A stretch of DNA of 34,904 nt from Methanobacteriota archaeon (lineage in GTDB: Archaea > Halobacteriota > Methanosarcinia > Methanosarcinales > Methanosarcinaceae), in contig JAENZL010000040.1 of NCBI GenBank assembly GCA_016841265.1, positions 1 through 34,904 on the forward strand, written 5' to 3'. Below are positions 9,867 to 18,804 of the stretch, in pieces; within the stretch, counting starts at the first letter, position 1; each line of letters begins with the position of its first letter. A model generated the notes under the pieces. The model was not told the origin of the DNA, did not search any database, and saw only the letters and a program-made list of their open reading frames with translations. A program made the position numbers and the translations under genes.

Positions 9867-12017
9867 ATGGAGATTAGAATGTCAAAATCATCCGATAAAC
9901 CCGTACTTGTCACCTGCGGCCTGCCCTACGCCAACGGAAAGGCCCATGTCGGCCACCTCCGGACTTACGTGCCCGCAGATATCTTTGTCCGCGCCCTCAA
10001 GAAGGAAGGGAGGGACGTTACCTTCGTCTGCGGTTCGGACACACACGGCACCCCAATTGTCGTTAACGCCGAGCAGCTCGGGATAACTCCCGGGGAACTT
10101 GTAGAAACATATCACAAACATTTTGACGAGACCTTCAAGCAGCTTGGGGTAAACTTTGACGCCTATGGGACCACCGACGACCCTGAAAACCACAAAAGGA
10201 CCCTGGACATCGTCAACAGGCTGATAGAAAAGGACTACGTCTACCCGAAGACTATAGAAATTGCCTATTGCCCGAAATGCGACCGCTCCCTTCCTGACCG
10301 CTATGTGGAAGGAGTCTGCCCCCACTGTGGGGAAACCGCGAGGGGGGACGAATGCGACCAGGGCTGCGGGAAGCACCTGGAACCCGGGGAGCTCAAAAGT
10401 CCGGTTTGTACCATCTGCGGAGGGCCTGCCGAGTACCGCAAGCAGGAGCACTTTTTCTTCAAGCTTTCCGAATTCAGCGACTACCTGATGAACTATCTCT
10501 CAAACGAGCTCGGAGGCACCACCAACGCCAGGAACTACGCGCTTGGCTGGGTAAAACAGGGCCTGGAAGACTGGTGTATCACGAGAAACCTGGAATGGGG
10601 GGTTAAGTTCCCCGGCCACGACGACCTGGTGGTCTACGTCTGGGTTGACGCGCCCATAGGGTACATGGCCTTCACGGAAGAATGGGCTGCCCAGGCCAAC
10701 GATTCCTGGGAGAAGTACTGGAAAGGTGACGGAGAGATCATCCATTTCATAGGAGGAGACATCACCTACCACCACTGCATCTTCTGGCCTGCCATGCTCA
10801 AAGGCGCCGACTACTCCGTACCGACGGACGTTGTGGCTTCAGGCATGGTCAAGATCGAGGACAAAACCTTCTCCAAGACCAGGGGCTATGTGGTCTGGGT
10901 CGGGGAAGACTACCTGGACCACGGCTTCCACCCTGACCTCCTGCGCTACTACCTGGCAAGCTACACTTCCCATACCAAGGAACTGAACTTCTCCTGGCGC
11001 GTGCTCCAGGAAAAAATCAACACCGAACTCGTGGCCGTGCTCGGGAACTTCCTGTACAGGACAATGCTCTTTGCATTCAAGAACTACGGGAAAATCCCCG
11101 ATGGGGAAATCGAGCCGGAAGTTAAGGAAAAGATCGAAACTGCGATCAATGGGGTCAAAGCCGCCATGGAAGAGTACGAGTTCAAGAAAGCAGTGGACAC
11201 CGCTATGGCCCTGGCATCATTCGGGAACATTTACTTCCAATCCCACGAGCCCTGGAAACTTGTCAAGGAAGACAAGGAAGCCTGCGGACAGGTGCTCTAC
11301 AACTGCCTCCAGCTCGGAAAAGCCCTTACCCTGCTCTTTGAGCCCATACTCCCCGGAAGCATGGAAAATGCCTGGAAAGGCTTCGGCCTGGGAGGAGACG
11401 TTCACGAGGCACAGTACAGCGATGCCCTCGTTCCCCTGAAGGCTGGCAGCGGATTTGCAAAACCGAAGATCCTCTTTACCAAGCTCGAAGACGACAAGAT
11501 CGGGGAAATGGAAGAAATTTCCAGTGAGAGGGTCAGGGTTGCCATTGCAAAACAGTCAGGAGCAAAGGAAAACGAAAAAGGAAAAGAAAAAGAAGTGAGC
11601 AAATCCGAAGGCAAACCCCCGGCAGCAGAAGAAAAGGCTGAGGCAAAGCCCGAGGAAGAGGGAGAAGAGGAAGAGGAAGAAAACCTCCCCCAGATCGAGT
11701 ACGACGACTTTGCAAAACTCGACATCAGGGTCGGAAAAGTCCTTGTGGTTGAAAAAATAAAGAAGTCAAGGAAACTCCTGCGGATAGAAGTGGATATCGG
11801 GGAACCCGAACCCAGGCAGATCGTCGCAGGCATGGCTCCCTACTACGACCCAGAGGAACTGGTAGGAAAGAACATAATCGTGCTTGCAAACCTGAAACCC
11901 ACCAAGCTCTGCGGAGTCAAGTCCAACGGCATGATGCTCGCAGCCGATGACGGTGGGGAAATTGTCGCAGCCCTTATGCCGGATAAGGAGCTTAAACCCG
12001 GCTCAAGGATAAGGTAA
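9867..12017 (+). CDS. metG: Methionyl-tRNA synthetase with C-terminal tRNA-binding domain
   Basis: A 716-residue class I aminoacyl-tRNA synthetase that charges tRNA-Met. The HIGH-like motif is HVGHL near residue 22 and the KMSKS-like loop is KTFSKTRG near residue 333. A zinc-knuckle insertion with four CxxC-like pairs (CPKC, CPHC, CDQGC, CTIC) lies between about 138 and 195. Residues about 560-610 form a Lys/Glu-rich low-complexity linker. Residues about 615-716 form an EMAPII/Trbp111-type OB-fold that binds tRNA and can dimerise. The start may be ATG 9867 or the in-frame ATG at 9879; the upstream one is listed. A strong hairpin follows the gene. Confidence 0.97.
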   Translation: MEIRMSKSSDKPVLVTCGLPYANGKAHVGHLRTYVPADIFVRALKKEGRDVTFVCGSDTHGTPIVVNAEQLGITPGELVETYHKHFDETFKQLGVNFDAYGTTDDPENHKRTLDIVNRLIEKDYVYPKTIEIAYCPKCDRSLPDRYVEGVCPHCGETARGDECDQGCGKHLEPGELKSPVCTICGGPAEYRKQEHFFFKLSEFSDYLMNYLSNELGGTTNARNYALGWVKQGLEDWCITRNLEWGVKFPGHDDLVVYVWVDAPIGYMAFTEEWAAQANDSWEKYWKGDGEIIHFIGGDITYHHCIFWPAMLKGADYSVPTDVVASGMVKIEDKTFSKTRGYVVWVGEDYLDHGFHPDLLRYYLASYTSHTKELNFSWRVLQEKINTELVAVLGNFLYRTMLFAFKNYGKIPDGEIEPEVKEKIETAINGVKAAMEEYEFKKAVDTAMALASFGNIYFQSHEPWKLVKEDKEACGQVLYNCLQLGKALTLLFEPILPGSMENAWKGFGLGGDVHEAQYSDALVPLKAGSGFAKPKILFTKLEDDKIGEMEEISSERVRVAIAKQSGAKENEKGKEKEVSKSEGKPPAAEEKAEAKPEEEGEEEEEENLPQIEYDDFAKLDIRVGKVLVVEKIKKSRKLLRIEVDIGEPEPRQIVAGMAPYYDPEELVGKNIIVLANLKPTKLCGVKSNGMMLAADDGGEIVAALMPDKELKPGSRIR

Positions 12018-12070
12018 GGATAAGAATCCAGGGTAAGAATCCGGAATTGCCGGAAGATTATTGAAAAAAG

Positions 12071-12107
12071 CTTCTGATTCCAGCGAATCAGAAGTATTAA
12101 CTTTTTT
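12071..12107 (+). terminator. Hairpin terminator after metG
   Basis: A perfect 10-bp stem, CTTCTGATTC / GAATCAGAAG, with loop CAGC (12071-12094) is followed by a T-rich tract ending near 12107. It lies 53 bases after the metG stop and between convergent genes. Confidence 0.75.
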
Positions 12108-12141
12108 ATTCACGAGTAATTCGTTATTCACGAGTAATTCG
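12106..12141. repeat. 18-bp tandem duplication
   Basis: Two perfect copies of TTATTCACGAGTAATTCG (12106-12123, 12124-12141) directly follow the metG hairpin. Each copy contains the small inverted repeat CGA-GTAAT-TCG. Confidence 0.9.
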
Positions 12142-12192
12142 ATTCAAGGTATTAAAGGAAGTTTTCGATATCCATCCCGGAATTTAAAATCA

Positions 12193-12660
12193 TCATACAA
12201 TAATTTCCTGCCTTAATATCACAAGCTTCTGGTCTCCGTCAACGACCTTCAGAAAGATTGTGTCCCCTGAATTAATCGAATCTATTTTGCCCGTGTTTTC
12301 AGGTTCCAGAGGAGTCAGATACACATTTACCGTGTCACCTGCTCTGATAGTTGTACCATATAAACCGGTAATATTAAGTTCAATACTTTCCCCTTCGATC
12401 TCAATAAGGATTTTTGTGTTCCCCTGGAAGGTGAAGGGTTCTCCTCCATTATGGCTGAGGGTTATTGTATCCCCTTCAAGGGCACCCCCGTCAAGCCTGC
12501 CCATTCCGATATTTGTTGAATAACCCTGCAAAATCCCTGTAAGGGAACTGGAACTAATTACAGTTGCAAAGATAATAGTTAATAAAGTAACCAGGGCAAC
12601 CCCAATGAGAGGAGAGATAGCTTTATTATCTTTAAGAATGCCTGTTGCCGTTACTTTCAC
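12193..12660 (-). CDS. Archaeal type IV pilin-like protein (Pilin_N/DUF1628 family), paralogue 1
   Basis: A secreted pilin-like protein of about 155 residues. After a short basic segment, KDNKAISPLIGVALVTLLT starts a single hydrophobic helix that continues to about residue 35. This is the usual archaeal Pilin_N layout, with the prepilin-peptidase site before the helix. The rest is a beta-rich extracellular domain. It is closely similar to the next gene (13305-12844) over its whole length, including SLTGILQGYSTNxG and HNGGEPFTF. I place the start at GTG 12660 because the paralogue starts at the matching MTATG position; an ATG at 12744 would add an unmatched Cys-rich stretch. Substrate and function of the fibre are unknown. 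Confidence 0.8.
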   Translation of the reverse strand: MKVTATGILKDNKAISPLIGVALVTLLTIIFATVISSSSLTGILQGYSTNIGMGRLDGGALEGDTITLSHNGGEPFTFQGNTKILIEIEGESIELNITGLYGTTIRAGDTVNVYLTPLEPENTGKIDSINSGDTIFLKVVDGDQKLVILRQEIIV

Positions 12661-12843
12661 CCCACATAAAAACCATTTTTGCAAACATAGACCCATTTTA
12701 CCGATATAAAAACAACTTGTTCCACATATGAAAATTACTTTCAAATAGTATAGGTGGTTCAGGATATATAACTTTTAAGATCGAATGGTAAAAAGATATA
12801 GAAGTTGGTATGTGTACTCCTTATACATTACAACGTAAAGTAC

Positions 12844-13305
12844 TCAGACCACAACTTCCTGCCTTAAAATCATAAGTTTCTGATCCCCGTCAATGACCAT
12901 CAGGAAGATTTTATCCCCTGGTTTAATATTATCGATTTTGCCTGTATCTTCCGGGTTTGCAGGAGAAAGGTGAATATCTGCCGTTTCACCCGCATTGAGG
13001 GTGCTTCCGTACAAATGAGAAATATTGAGCTCAAGGTTATCCCCTTCGACATTGAGAAGCACTTTTGTATTTTCCTTGAAGGTGAAGGGTTCTCCTCCAT
13101 TGTGGCTGATGGTTATTGCATCTCCTTCAAGGTTGCCTCCATCAATCCTGCCTATACCGAGGTTTGTAGAGTAGCCCTGCAAAATCCCTGTGAGAGAGCT
13201 GGTCCCTACAACAGCTGCAAGAATAATGGTTAGTAAAGTAACCATAACAACCCCGACAACAGGAAAGATAGCCTTTTTGTCCCTAAAAATCCCGGTTGCA
13301 GTCAC
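12844..13305 (-). CDS. Archaeal type IV pilin-like protein (Pilin_N/DUF1628 family), paralogue 2
   Basis: A 153-residue paralogue of the preceding pilin. It has the same MTATGIFRDKKA leader, a hydrophobic helix at about 13-38, and a beta-rich C-terminal domain with HNGGEPFTF and a conserved end, DGDQKLMILRQEVVV. The start is GTG 13305. The two genes face the same way 183 bases apart (GTG to stop). Both have a similar upstream block (a TAGG-like core then TATATA, near 12744-12780 and 13360-13395), so gene and promoter were duplicated together. They may be alternative or co-assembled minor pilins. No assembly ATPase or membrane subunit is in the window. Confidence 0.82.
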   Translation of the reverse strand: MTATGIFRDKKAIFPVVGVVMVTLLTIILAAVVGTSSLTGILQGYSTNLGIGRIDGGNLEGDAITISHNGGEPFTFKENTKVLLNVEGDNLELNISHLYGSTLNAGETADIHLSPANPEDTGKIDNIKPGDKIFLMVIDGDQKLMILRQEVVV

Positions 13306-13464
13306 AATTATTCGGCCTCGATCAGAAAGTCATTTTTAACACATGGGAATCATATTTAGATAGAATAGGTAGATCCATCTATATAATCGTTAAGACATTT
13401 GTAAAAAAATGAGCATTGAAAATAATCGCCCATTGAAAAATTAAGCCATTTTAGTTTTTCCAAT

Positions 13465-13500
13465 AAGAAAATGAAAAAGAAAATGAAAAAGAAAATGAAA
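13465..13500. repeat. 12-bp tandem repeat, three units
   Basis: Three perfect copies of AAGAAAATGAAA (13465-13476, 13477-13488, 13489-13500) lie 13 bases after the stop of the CYTH gene. Confidence 0.88.
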
Positions 13501-13512
13501 AAAAAGGTAAAT

Positions 13513-14046
13513 TCAGGTGTTCAGGTTTTCAAGCACCATTTCAAGATAGGAAGTACGGATCGAGTCTTCCTCACTTATCCCAAACTGCTTTAAAAACTCA
13601 AAAAGCTTAAACCTGATAGGACCAGGTTCCTGCTCTTCCTCGACAACAATTTCCACTTCCAGAAATTCCCCGAGGCCTTCGACGGAATCAAGGCAAACGG
13701 TAATATCCCCTGCCCTGAAAACTTCCCGCCTTTTCCTAACAGCCCCTGCTTCCGAAAAACCCAGGGCATGGAGGATTTCAGTGGTATTTTTTTCGTCCAC
13801 AACAGTTTCAAACTCTTTTCGGGTTTTAGAGACACTATCCAGTTTAGGGCCCTTATAGGTCAACACAGCCCTTCCGTCCAGGTTCCGGATCCTCAGTGCC
13901 TCGTCGGTTTTTGCAAAATCCCGGTATGGAGCAGCGAAATAAGTATCGGACTGATCCTCAACCCTTATTTTTACTGCCCTTATATGTTCAAGGATGAGGC
14001 GAACCTTTGAGAGATCCGCTTTTGCCTTGATTTCCACTTCAATCAT
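13513..14046 (-). CDS. CYTH-domain protein, class IV adenylate cyclase-like (CyaB family)
   Basis: A protein of about 177 residues in the CYTH (CyaB-thiamine triphosphatase) superfamily. The diagnostic ExExK signature is EVEIKAK at the N-terminus. Further conserved blocks are DTYF, ALRIRN, LTYKGPK, RKEFE, KRREVF, CLDSVEGLGEFLEVEI and TSYLEM, as in the eight-stranded tunnel that binds triphosphates with Mg2+. Members make cAMP or hydrolyse triphosphates such as ThTP; which one applies here is not decidable. I chose ATG 14046 because the ExExK strand begins directly there and GGAGAT lies upstream; ATG 14070 is possible. It is transcribed alone between repeat-bearing spacers. Confidence 0.88.
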   Translation of the reverse strand: MIEVEIKAKADLSKVRLILEHIRAVKIRVEDQSDTYFAAPYRDFAKTDEALRIRNLDGRAVLTYKGPKLDSVSKTRKEFETVVDEKNTTEILHALGFSEAGAVRKRREVFRAGDITVCLDSVEGLGEFLEVEIVVEEEQEPGPIRFKLFEFLKQFGISEEDSIRTSYLEMVLENLNT

Positions 14047-14133
14047 GTTTTCTCGATATCTCCAGTTCAATCTACTGTGTTCAATTCTTCACGAGATTTA
14101 AAGTTACATGATTCAATCCACGGTGCAAAACTA

Positions 14134-14189
14134 TCCACAATACTTAGTCCACAATACTTAGTCCACAATACTTAGTCCGCAATGTTGGG
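14134..14189. repeat. 14-bp tandem repeat, four units
   Basis: Three perfect copies of TCCACAATACTTAG (14134-14147, 14148-14161, 14162-14175) and a diverged fourth (14176-14189) lie between the DUF35 gene stop and the CYTH gene start. Confidence 0.92.
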
Positions 14190-14270
14190 TCGCCCCTGGG
14201 ATTTGACCCACCATTTAGATAAGTCACCGGATTCAATCCACAGGAACCCGGAACTGAAATAAAGACCGGA

Positions 14271-14666
14271 TCACGCATCAGCAGGGATGAATTTGGTCCC
14301 GTAGTAGATCATGCCCCGGTCGCCGTCTGTGCCAAGTTTCCGGAAGACGGAACTCACACGCATCCCAATGTGCACATTTTCGGGGGAGCCAACCACCTGG
14401 GCGGTAAGGCTCGGCCCCTCATCCAGTTTGATGATAGCAAGGCTGTAAGGAGCCTGCTCTTCAAAGCCTTCTGCGGCGGTGCGGATAACCGTGTAAGTGA
14501 CAATTTCACCTGTGCCTTTGAACCTGTAAGCTTCAATCTGCCCCAGGCGCCTGCAGTTAACGCAGGTTTTGCGGGGTGGATAGAAGTATTCACCGCACTC
14601 CGTGCAGTGAGTGCCTTCAAGGTTGTACCGGCTGTCAAGGTTTCTCCAGAATCTGGGTACTGACAT
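14271..14666 (-). CDS. DUF35 Zn-ribbon/OB-fold protein, scaffold of the thiolase-HMG-CoA synthase complex
   Basis: A 131-residue DUF35 protein. The N-terminal rubredoxin-like zinc ribbon has CTECGEYFYPPRKTC-VNC (four Cys, about 20-38), followed by an OB-fold with GTGEIVTYTVIRTA and PYSLAIIKLDEG. In archaea this protein is established as the bridge between acetoacetyl-CoA thiolase and HMG-CoA synthase, giving a shared CoA-binding site that channels acetoacetyl-CoA. Its gene is six bases after the thiolase stop, and HMG-CoA synthase precedes the thiolase, so all three complex members are encoded in order. It is the last gene of the operon. Confidence 0.93.
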   Translation of the reverse strand: MSVPRFWRNLDSRYNLEGTHCTECGEYFYPPRKTCVNCRRLGQIEAYRFKGTGEIVTYTVIRTAAEGFEEQAPYSLAIIKLDEGPSLTAQVVGSPENVHIGMRVSSVFRKLGTDGDRGMIYYGTKFIPADA

Positions 14667-14672
14667 CGAATA

Positions 14673-15845
14673 TCACCTCTCCCTTGAGAATATGTGTACT
14701 ACTGCCGTTGCACCTGACCCTCCGACATTATGGGTCATCCCGTACTCTGCGCCTTCCACCTGACGCTTTCCGGCTTCTCCACGCAGCTGGGTTACGATTT
14801 CCACAGCCTGCTTGATACCGGTGGCTCCGACAGGATGTCCGCAGGCTTTCAGACCGCCCGAGGTATTGACAGGAATCCGTCCTCCAATTGCGGTTTCGCC
14901 TTCTTCGGTAAAGATTCCCCCCTTGCCTTTCTCTGTGAAACCGAGGTCTTCCACGGCGCAGATTTCGGCAATGGTGAAGCAGTCGTGCACTTCAACAAGG
15001 TCAATGTCTTCAGGTCCCATTTTTGCCATATCATAAGCCCGCTTTGCAGCCATCACCGATGCGTCCAGGGTTGTTATGTCCCTGCGGTCGTGAAGCGCTA
15101 TGGTGTCGCTTGCCTGAGCCGTGGCCTTGATATAAATAGGAGTGTCGGTGTACTCGTGGGCAACCTCCGCCGGTGCCAGCACAAGGGCCGAAGCTCCGTC
15201 CGTTATAGGAGAGCAGTCAAAAACATGCAGTGGATCGGCCACCAGGATCGAGTTCAGGACCTGGTCAACCGTGATTTCATTCCTGTACTGGGCAATGGGA
15301 TTCAGGCACCCGTTCCTGTGGTTTTTCACCGCAACTTCGGCAAGCTGTTCGCTTGTAGTCCCGTACCTGTGCATGTGCAGTTTTGCGATCATTGCATAGA
15401 GCCCGGGGAAAGTTGCTCCTGCCATGCCTTCCCATTCTCGGTCAGCTGCTGCTGCAAGGGCTGAGGAAGCTTCTTCAGACCCGACATCCGTCATTTTTTC
15501 GGCTCCTGCCGCAACCACGATGTCGCCATAACCGGAAGCAACGGTCATAATCGCCTGGCGAAGGGCAAGCCCTCCGGAAGCACAGGCAGCTTCCACCCTG
15601 GTGGCAGGGACGTGGAGGTTCCTGGAAAGTCCGGAATAGTCCGCGATCAGGGCTCCGATATGCTCCTGATCGACAAAACGGCCTCCACTCATGTTTCCTA
15701 CGTAAAGGGCATCAATATCCTTTCCGCCCACACCTGCATCTTCAATTGCGCCGATACCGGCTTCTACCACGATATCCCTCAGGGAACGTTCCCAGAGTTC
15801 CCCGAACTTCGTGTTCTTTACTCCGATAATTGCTACGTCTCTCAT
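14673..15845 (-). CDS. Acetyl-CoA C-acetyltransferase (acetoacetyl-CoA thiolase)
   Basis: A 390-residue thiolase that condenses two acetyl-CoA to acetoacetyl-CoA, the first step of the mevalonate route to archaeal lipids. Cys88 in VEAACASGG is the acylated nucleophile and His337 in [10 protein letters not shown] is the catalytic His. The C-terminal motif is HNVGGSG rather than the CxGGG of classical thiolases, as in the SCP2-like archaeal branch that forms a complex with HMG-CoA synthase and DUF35. The gene lies 15 bases after HMG-CoA synthase and six bases before DUF35. Unfavourable thiolase chemistry is thought to be pulled by channelling in this complex. Confidence 0.95.
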   Translation of the reverse strand: MRDVAIIGVKNTKFGELWERSLRDIVVEAGIGAIEDAGVGGKDIDALYVGNMSGGRFVDQEHIGALIADYSGLSRNLHVPATRVEAACASGGLALRQAIMTVASGYGDIVVAAGAEKMTDVGSEEASSALAAAADREWEGMAGATFPGLYAMIAKLHMHRYGTTSEQLAEVAVKNHRNGCLNPIAQYRNEITVDQVLNSILVADPLHVFDCSPITDGASALVLAPAEVAHEYTDTPIYIKATAQASDTIALHDRRDITTLDASVMAAKRAYDMAKMGPEDIDLVEVHDCFTIAEICAVEDLGFTEKGKGGIFTEEGETAIGGRIPVNTSGGLKACGHPVGATGIKQAVEIVTQLRGEAGKRQVEGAEYGMTHNVGGSGATAVVHIFSRER

Positions 15846-15860
15846 GTACTCACCCCGTTT

Positions 15861-16910
15861 TCAGGCCAGGCGTATCTTGCCCTTGTGCTTGGCATATCGT
15901 GCATAGTCAATGTATATAGGGTCCTTGATAAGTTCGGAAACCGTCGGCGCCCTGTTCCGGATCTCTTCTATTTTGTCGGTGACCGTTATGCTGAAAGCGT
16001 CGGACCCGGCACCGGACCCGAAAGCCGTCGCAAAGATCCGGTCCCCGGGTTTTGCCTGGTCCAGGGTTGCCGCAATGCCCATGAGGCAGGAACCGGAATA
16101 GGTATTTCCTATCTTCGGGACCACAAGCCCGGGCTCAATCTGGGCCCTGCTAAAACCGAGCATCTTTGCAGCCCTGACCGGGAACTTCCCGTTTGGCTGA
16201 TGGAAAACCGCATAATCGTAATCTTCGGGCATTGTCCCGATCTTTTCCATAAGCCCTCTGGCCCCGTTTGTAACATGCTTGAAATAGCCGGGATCACCCG
16301 TAAAGCGTCCTCCGTGTTCCGGATAGGGCATTCCTTCCCTTCTCCAGAAGTCAGGGGTGTCAGTTGTAAAAGAGTAAGTATCTTCAATAATTGCAGCAAT
16401 TTCGGATTCTTTGCTTCCGATAATGCAGGCAACTCCACCCGCGGCTGCTGTGTACTCAAGTGCGTCGCTGGGTGCACCCTGGGAGACGTCAGCCCCGATT
16501 GCCAGGCCAAGGTCGATCATCCCGGAGCTTACAAGCCCCATGCATGCCTGGATTGCCGCAGTCCCGGCTTTGCAGGCAAACTCAAAGTCTGCTGCTGTCA
16601 TTACAGGGGTTGCCCCGATAGCCTGACCGACAATCGTGCTTGTGGGTTTTACGGCATAGGGGTGACTTTCCGAGCCCGTATAAACCGCCCCGATTCTTGA
16701 GGGGTCAATTTTACTCCTTGCCACCGCAGACCTTGCAGCCTCAACTGCAATGGTAGCTGCGTCTTCATCAACATCAGGAACGGATTTTTCATATACCATC
16801 AGCCCTTTTTTAAGGGCCTCTGCATCATCGCCCCAGAGCCGGGCGATTTCCTCTATTTTTATACGGTATCTTGGGACGTATGCACCGTATGATACGATTC
16901 CAATGGTCAT
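15861..16910 (-). CDS. Hydroxymethylglutaryl-CoA synthase
   Basis: A 349-residue HMG-CoA synthase of the archaeal type that condenses acetoacetyl-CoA with acetyl-CoA. Cys113 in [13 protein letters not shown] is the acyl-accepting residue and His237 in [10 protein letters not shown] is the conserved His. [14 protein letters not shown] and the C-terminal [14 protein letters not shown] are family hallmarks. It is preceded by the HTH regulator (51-base gap) and followed by thiolase. HMG-CoA reductase and later mevalonate genes are not in the window. Confidence 0.96.
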   Translation of the reverse strand: MTIGIVSYGAYVPRYRIKIEEIARLWGDDAEALKKGLMVYEKSVPDVDEDAATIAVEAARSAVARSKIDPSRIGAVYTGSESHPYAVKPTSTIVGQAIGATPVMTAADFEFACKAGTAAIQACMGLVSSGMIDLGLAIGADVSQGAPSDALEYTAAAGGVACIIGSKESEIAAIIEDTYSFTTDTPDFWRREGMPYPEHGGRFTGDPGYFKHVTNGARGLMEKIGTMPEDYDYAVFHQPNGKFPVRAAKMLGFSRAQIEPGLVVPKIGNTYSGSCLMGIAATLDQAKPGDRIFATAFGSGAGSDAFSITVTDKIEEIRNRAPTVSELIKDPIYIDYARYAKHKGKIRLA

Positions 16911-16961
16911 ATTCTCACCTGTTTTTGGAAAAAATTCAGGGAATAAAGTTACCGGAGAAGG

Positions 16962-17702
16962 TCATTCCTTCACGTGGTACTTACTGTATTTTTTAAGTGT
17001 CTGGATGATCTGGTCAAGATCCATGGTAGTTGCAAGAACAGGGATACGGTCGACCTCTGCCATCTTAACGGCAACGGGCTCGACCTCTTCTTTTCGAAGT
17101 CCCTGGAGCACAACTGCCCCGGGTTTGAGATTGGTGACCCGGATAGCTACCATGGGAGATTTTCCGGTTGTCACCTTGGTAAAGATCATCGCCCGATCCG
17201 TACTCCAGCCATAGAGTTTCTGAAACTCGTGGGAGGAGAGTTCCAGGATTGCACGCTGGCTGTCGATCACGGAGAAACCGTAAAGAGGCCTCTCAGATCC
17301 TTTATAGACCACTTCAGCTTCGATCAGGTTAACCAATTTTGCAAGCTGTATGGGGATAGTGTATTCGTATGTAGAGTAAATAGCTTTTGAGCTGTTTTCA
17401 GAACTTAGCATTGTTTCGTAAGCATGGATCTTCTTTCCGCCCCGCTCTAAATCAATCTCGATCAGGGACTCCACGATTTTCCGGACGATAAGAGTCCCGG
17501 GGGACTTTCTTCTCCCGCTTTCATAGTCGCTGATAACGGAGGGGGAAACCTTCAGGTAATTTGCAATATCGGTCTGAGAGATCTCAAAGTTCAACCTCCA
17601 CTTTTTCAGTGACTCTCCCGGCTTATCCGAAAGAGTGATCTCTCCAGCCATTTTTTCTGCCAGGCGGTTTCGAAGATTATCTGATGATTCATTGGATGTC
17701 AT
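16962..17702 (-). CDS. XRE-type HTH transcriptional regulator of the mevalonate operon (putative)
   Basis: A 246-residue DNA-binding protein. Residues about 28-85 contain an XRE/Cro-like helix-turn-helix (LNFEISQTDIANYLKVSPS-VISDYESGRRKSPG). The remaining 150 residues are a mixed alpha/beta domain with no motif I can name (ALKEGSERPLYGFSVIDSQ-like and GWSTDRAMIFTKVTTG segments), possibly a ligand-binding domain. It lies upstream of HMG-CoA synthase on the same strand and probably regulates that operon and itself. A TATA element sits close upstream, leaving a very short leader. The target site is unknown. Confidence 0.82.
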   Translation of the reverse strand: MTSNESSDNLRNRLAEKMAGEITLSDKPGESLKKWRLNFEISQTDIANYLKVSPSVISDYESGRRKSPGTLIVRKIVESLIEIDLERGGKKIHAYETMLSSENSSKAIYSTYEYTIPIQLAKLVNLIEAEVVYKGSERPLYGFSVIDSQRAILELSSHEFQKLYGWSTDRAMIFTKVTTGKSPMVAIRVTNLKPGAVVLQGLRKEEVEPVAVKMAEVDRIPVLATTMDLDQIIQTLKKYSKYHVKE

Positions 17703-17732
17703 GACTCACATACCCTATGATGAAACAGTCCC

Positions 17733-17744
17733 ATATATATTTAA
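17733..17744 (-). promoter_or_regulatory. Candidate TATA box for the regulator-mevalonate operon
   Basis: On the minus strand the sequence reads TTAAATATATAT, a strong archaeal TATA box centred about 36 bases before the ATG at 17702. A transcription start about 25 bases downstream would give a leader of roughly ten bases. Confidence 0.6.
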
Positions 17745-17780
17745 CGAATATGGTTTCGGCAATTGTCGGGAATTAGTCCG

Positions 17781-17835
17781 TACCTGATTTACAAAAAAAT
17801 CCCAGCTTGATACTATAAAGTATACCCGATTTACA
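17781..17835. promoter_or_regulatory. Paired direct repeat and inverted repeat in divergent promoter
   Basis: TACCYGATTTACA occurs at 17781-17793 and 17823-17835, exactly 42 bases apart (about four helical turns). Between them is the inverted repeat ATACT-ATAA-AGTAT (17810-17823). It lies between the divergent HTH regulator and Cas4-like genes and may be an operator. Confidence 0.45.
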
Positions 17836-17852
17836 GTCAAATCTCCCTTCAA

Positions 17853-17864
17853 TTATTTATATTA
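17853..17864 (+). promoter_or_regulatory. Candidate TATA box for the Cas4-like gene
   Basis: TTATTTATATTA is centred about 30 bases before the ATG at 17888, which would give a leaderless or nearly leaderless transcript. Confidence 0.45.
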
Positions 17865-17887
17865 CATTCATCATAAATTAATATGTA

Positions 17888-18706
17888 ATGCATGCAGATT
17901 CCCGAAGTCCGGAAATGAGCGTTTCTGACCTCATACTATATAGTAGCTGCCCAAGACGGGTATACTTTACCAGCCGGGGTTTTGAACTTATTGCCGAAAT
18001 GAATGCTTCCAGGATTGAAAGGATGCTCCTGAAAGAGCTTGCTCTGACGTATCCGGAAATTCTGAATAAGTGTTCGTTAAATGCCGATAGCCTTTACCAC
18101 GAACTCGATGCCTCCCTGGATAGGGCTCAAAAGGACCTGCCACTTTTGTTTCCGGGGGAACTCAAGGAAACAGGGCAGGAGATGCTTGAAGAAGCTGCGG
18201 CAGCTACAAGAGCCCGGCTTCAGGAAATTACAAGCAACCTTCTCCTGGCCCTGGAAGAATACGGCAGAGAACCCCTGCTTGCGGCAGTCACTCCCGTGAA
18301 AACCGAGTCTTTACTTTCCTCCGCACGCCTGAACCTGAAGGGCGTACCTTCCAAACTGGTCTGTTTCGAAGAGACCCTTGTCCCCTCCATCATCAGGCCC
18401 GGGAACTGCCCCACTCAGGGCGTCTGGGCTTCGGACAGGCTGCGTGCAGCAGCTTTCACCCTATTACTGGAAAACGAATCAGGAAAAGAAGTCCCCTTTG
18501 CCTTCGTAGAGTATGCGGCATTCGGCCTCCTCCGAAGGGTAACGGTCCGCAGTGCCGACCGCAGGGAAGTCCTGAAAATCTCCAGGCGCGTGGAAAAAAT
18601 AAAAGCCGGGTTCATGCCCGAAAAGAAAGAAGGAAAACTCTGCGACCACTGCAGTTTTGCCGAACACTGCAGTTCCGGCTCGTCTCTTCTATCCAAATTT
18701 TTCTAG
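17888..18706 (+). CDS. Cas4-like (DUF83/RecB-type) protein with degenerate nuclease site
   Basis: A 272-residue protein with the layout of Cas4/Dna2-like PD-(D/E)XK nucleases. An N-terminal SCPRRVYF supplies Cys21, and a C-terminal LCDHCSFAEHC supplies Cys252, Cys255 and Cys261, the four-Cys set that holds a 4Fe-4S cluster in Cas4. The nuclease core looks dead: where Cas4 has GxxD and ExK, I read GVPSKLV (Ser155 for Asp) and PSIIRPG (Ile168 and Arg170 for Glu and Lys). The later QLxxY-type helix reads DRLRAAAFTLLLE. No cas genes or CRISPR lie nearby. It may be a structural or DNA-binding Fe-S protein. An internal ATG at 17915 is an alternative start. Confidence 0.72.
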   Translation: MHADSRSPEMSVSDLILYSSCPRRVYFTSRGFELIAEMNASRIERMLLKELALTYPEILNKCSLNADSLYHELDASLDRAQKDLPLLFPGELKETGQEMLEEAAAATRARLQEITSNLLLALEEYGREPLLAAVTPVKTESLLSSARLNLKGVPSKLVCFEETLVPSIIRPGNCPTQGVWASDRLRAAAFTLLLENESGKEVPFAFVEYAAFGLLRRVTVRSADRREVLKISRRVEKIKAGFMPEKKEGKLCDHCSFAEHCSSGSSLLSKFF

Positions 18707-18804
18707 GAATTGGTAAAAATGGAAATGTGCAGGAATTCGGAAACGCCGGAATATCTGCCCTTCTAAGGAAGCTCAGGATTCCAGTCTGCCAGAAATACCC
18801 CCGG

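Noticed and set aside
14730-15464. A 244-residue open frame on the plus strand
   Set aside because: It is antisense to the thiolase gene and has no recognisable features.
15612-16700. A 362-residue open frame on the plus strand
   Set aside because: It runs antisense across HMG-CoA synthase and thiolase, both of which have full family motifs. It has no recognisable domain and results from the codon bias of the real genes.
17888-18706. CRISPR-associated cas4 as part of an adaptation module
   Set aside because: No cas1, cas2 or CRISPR is present in the window and the nuclease residues appear lost; only distant Cas4-like ancestry is supported.
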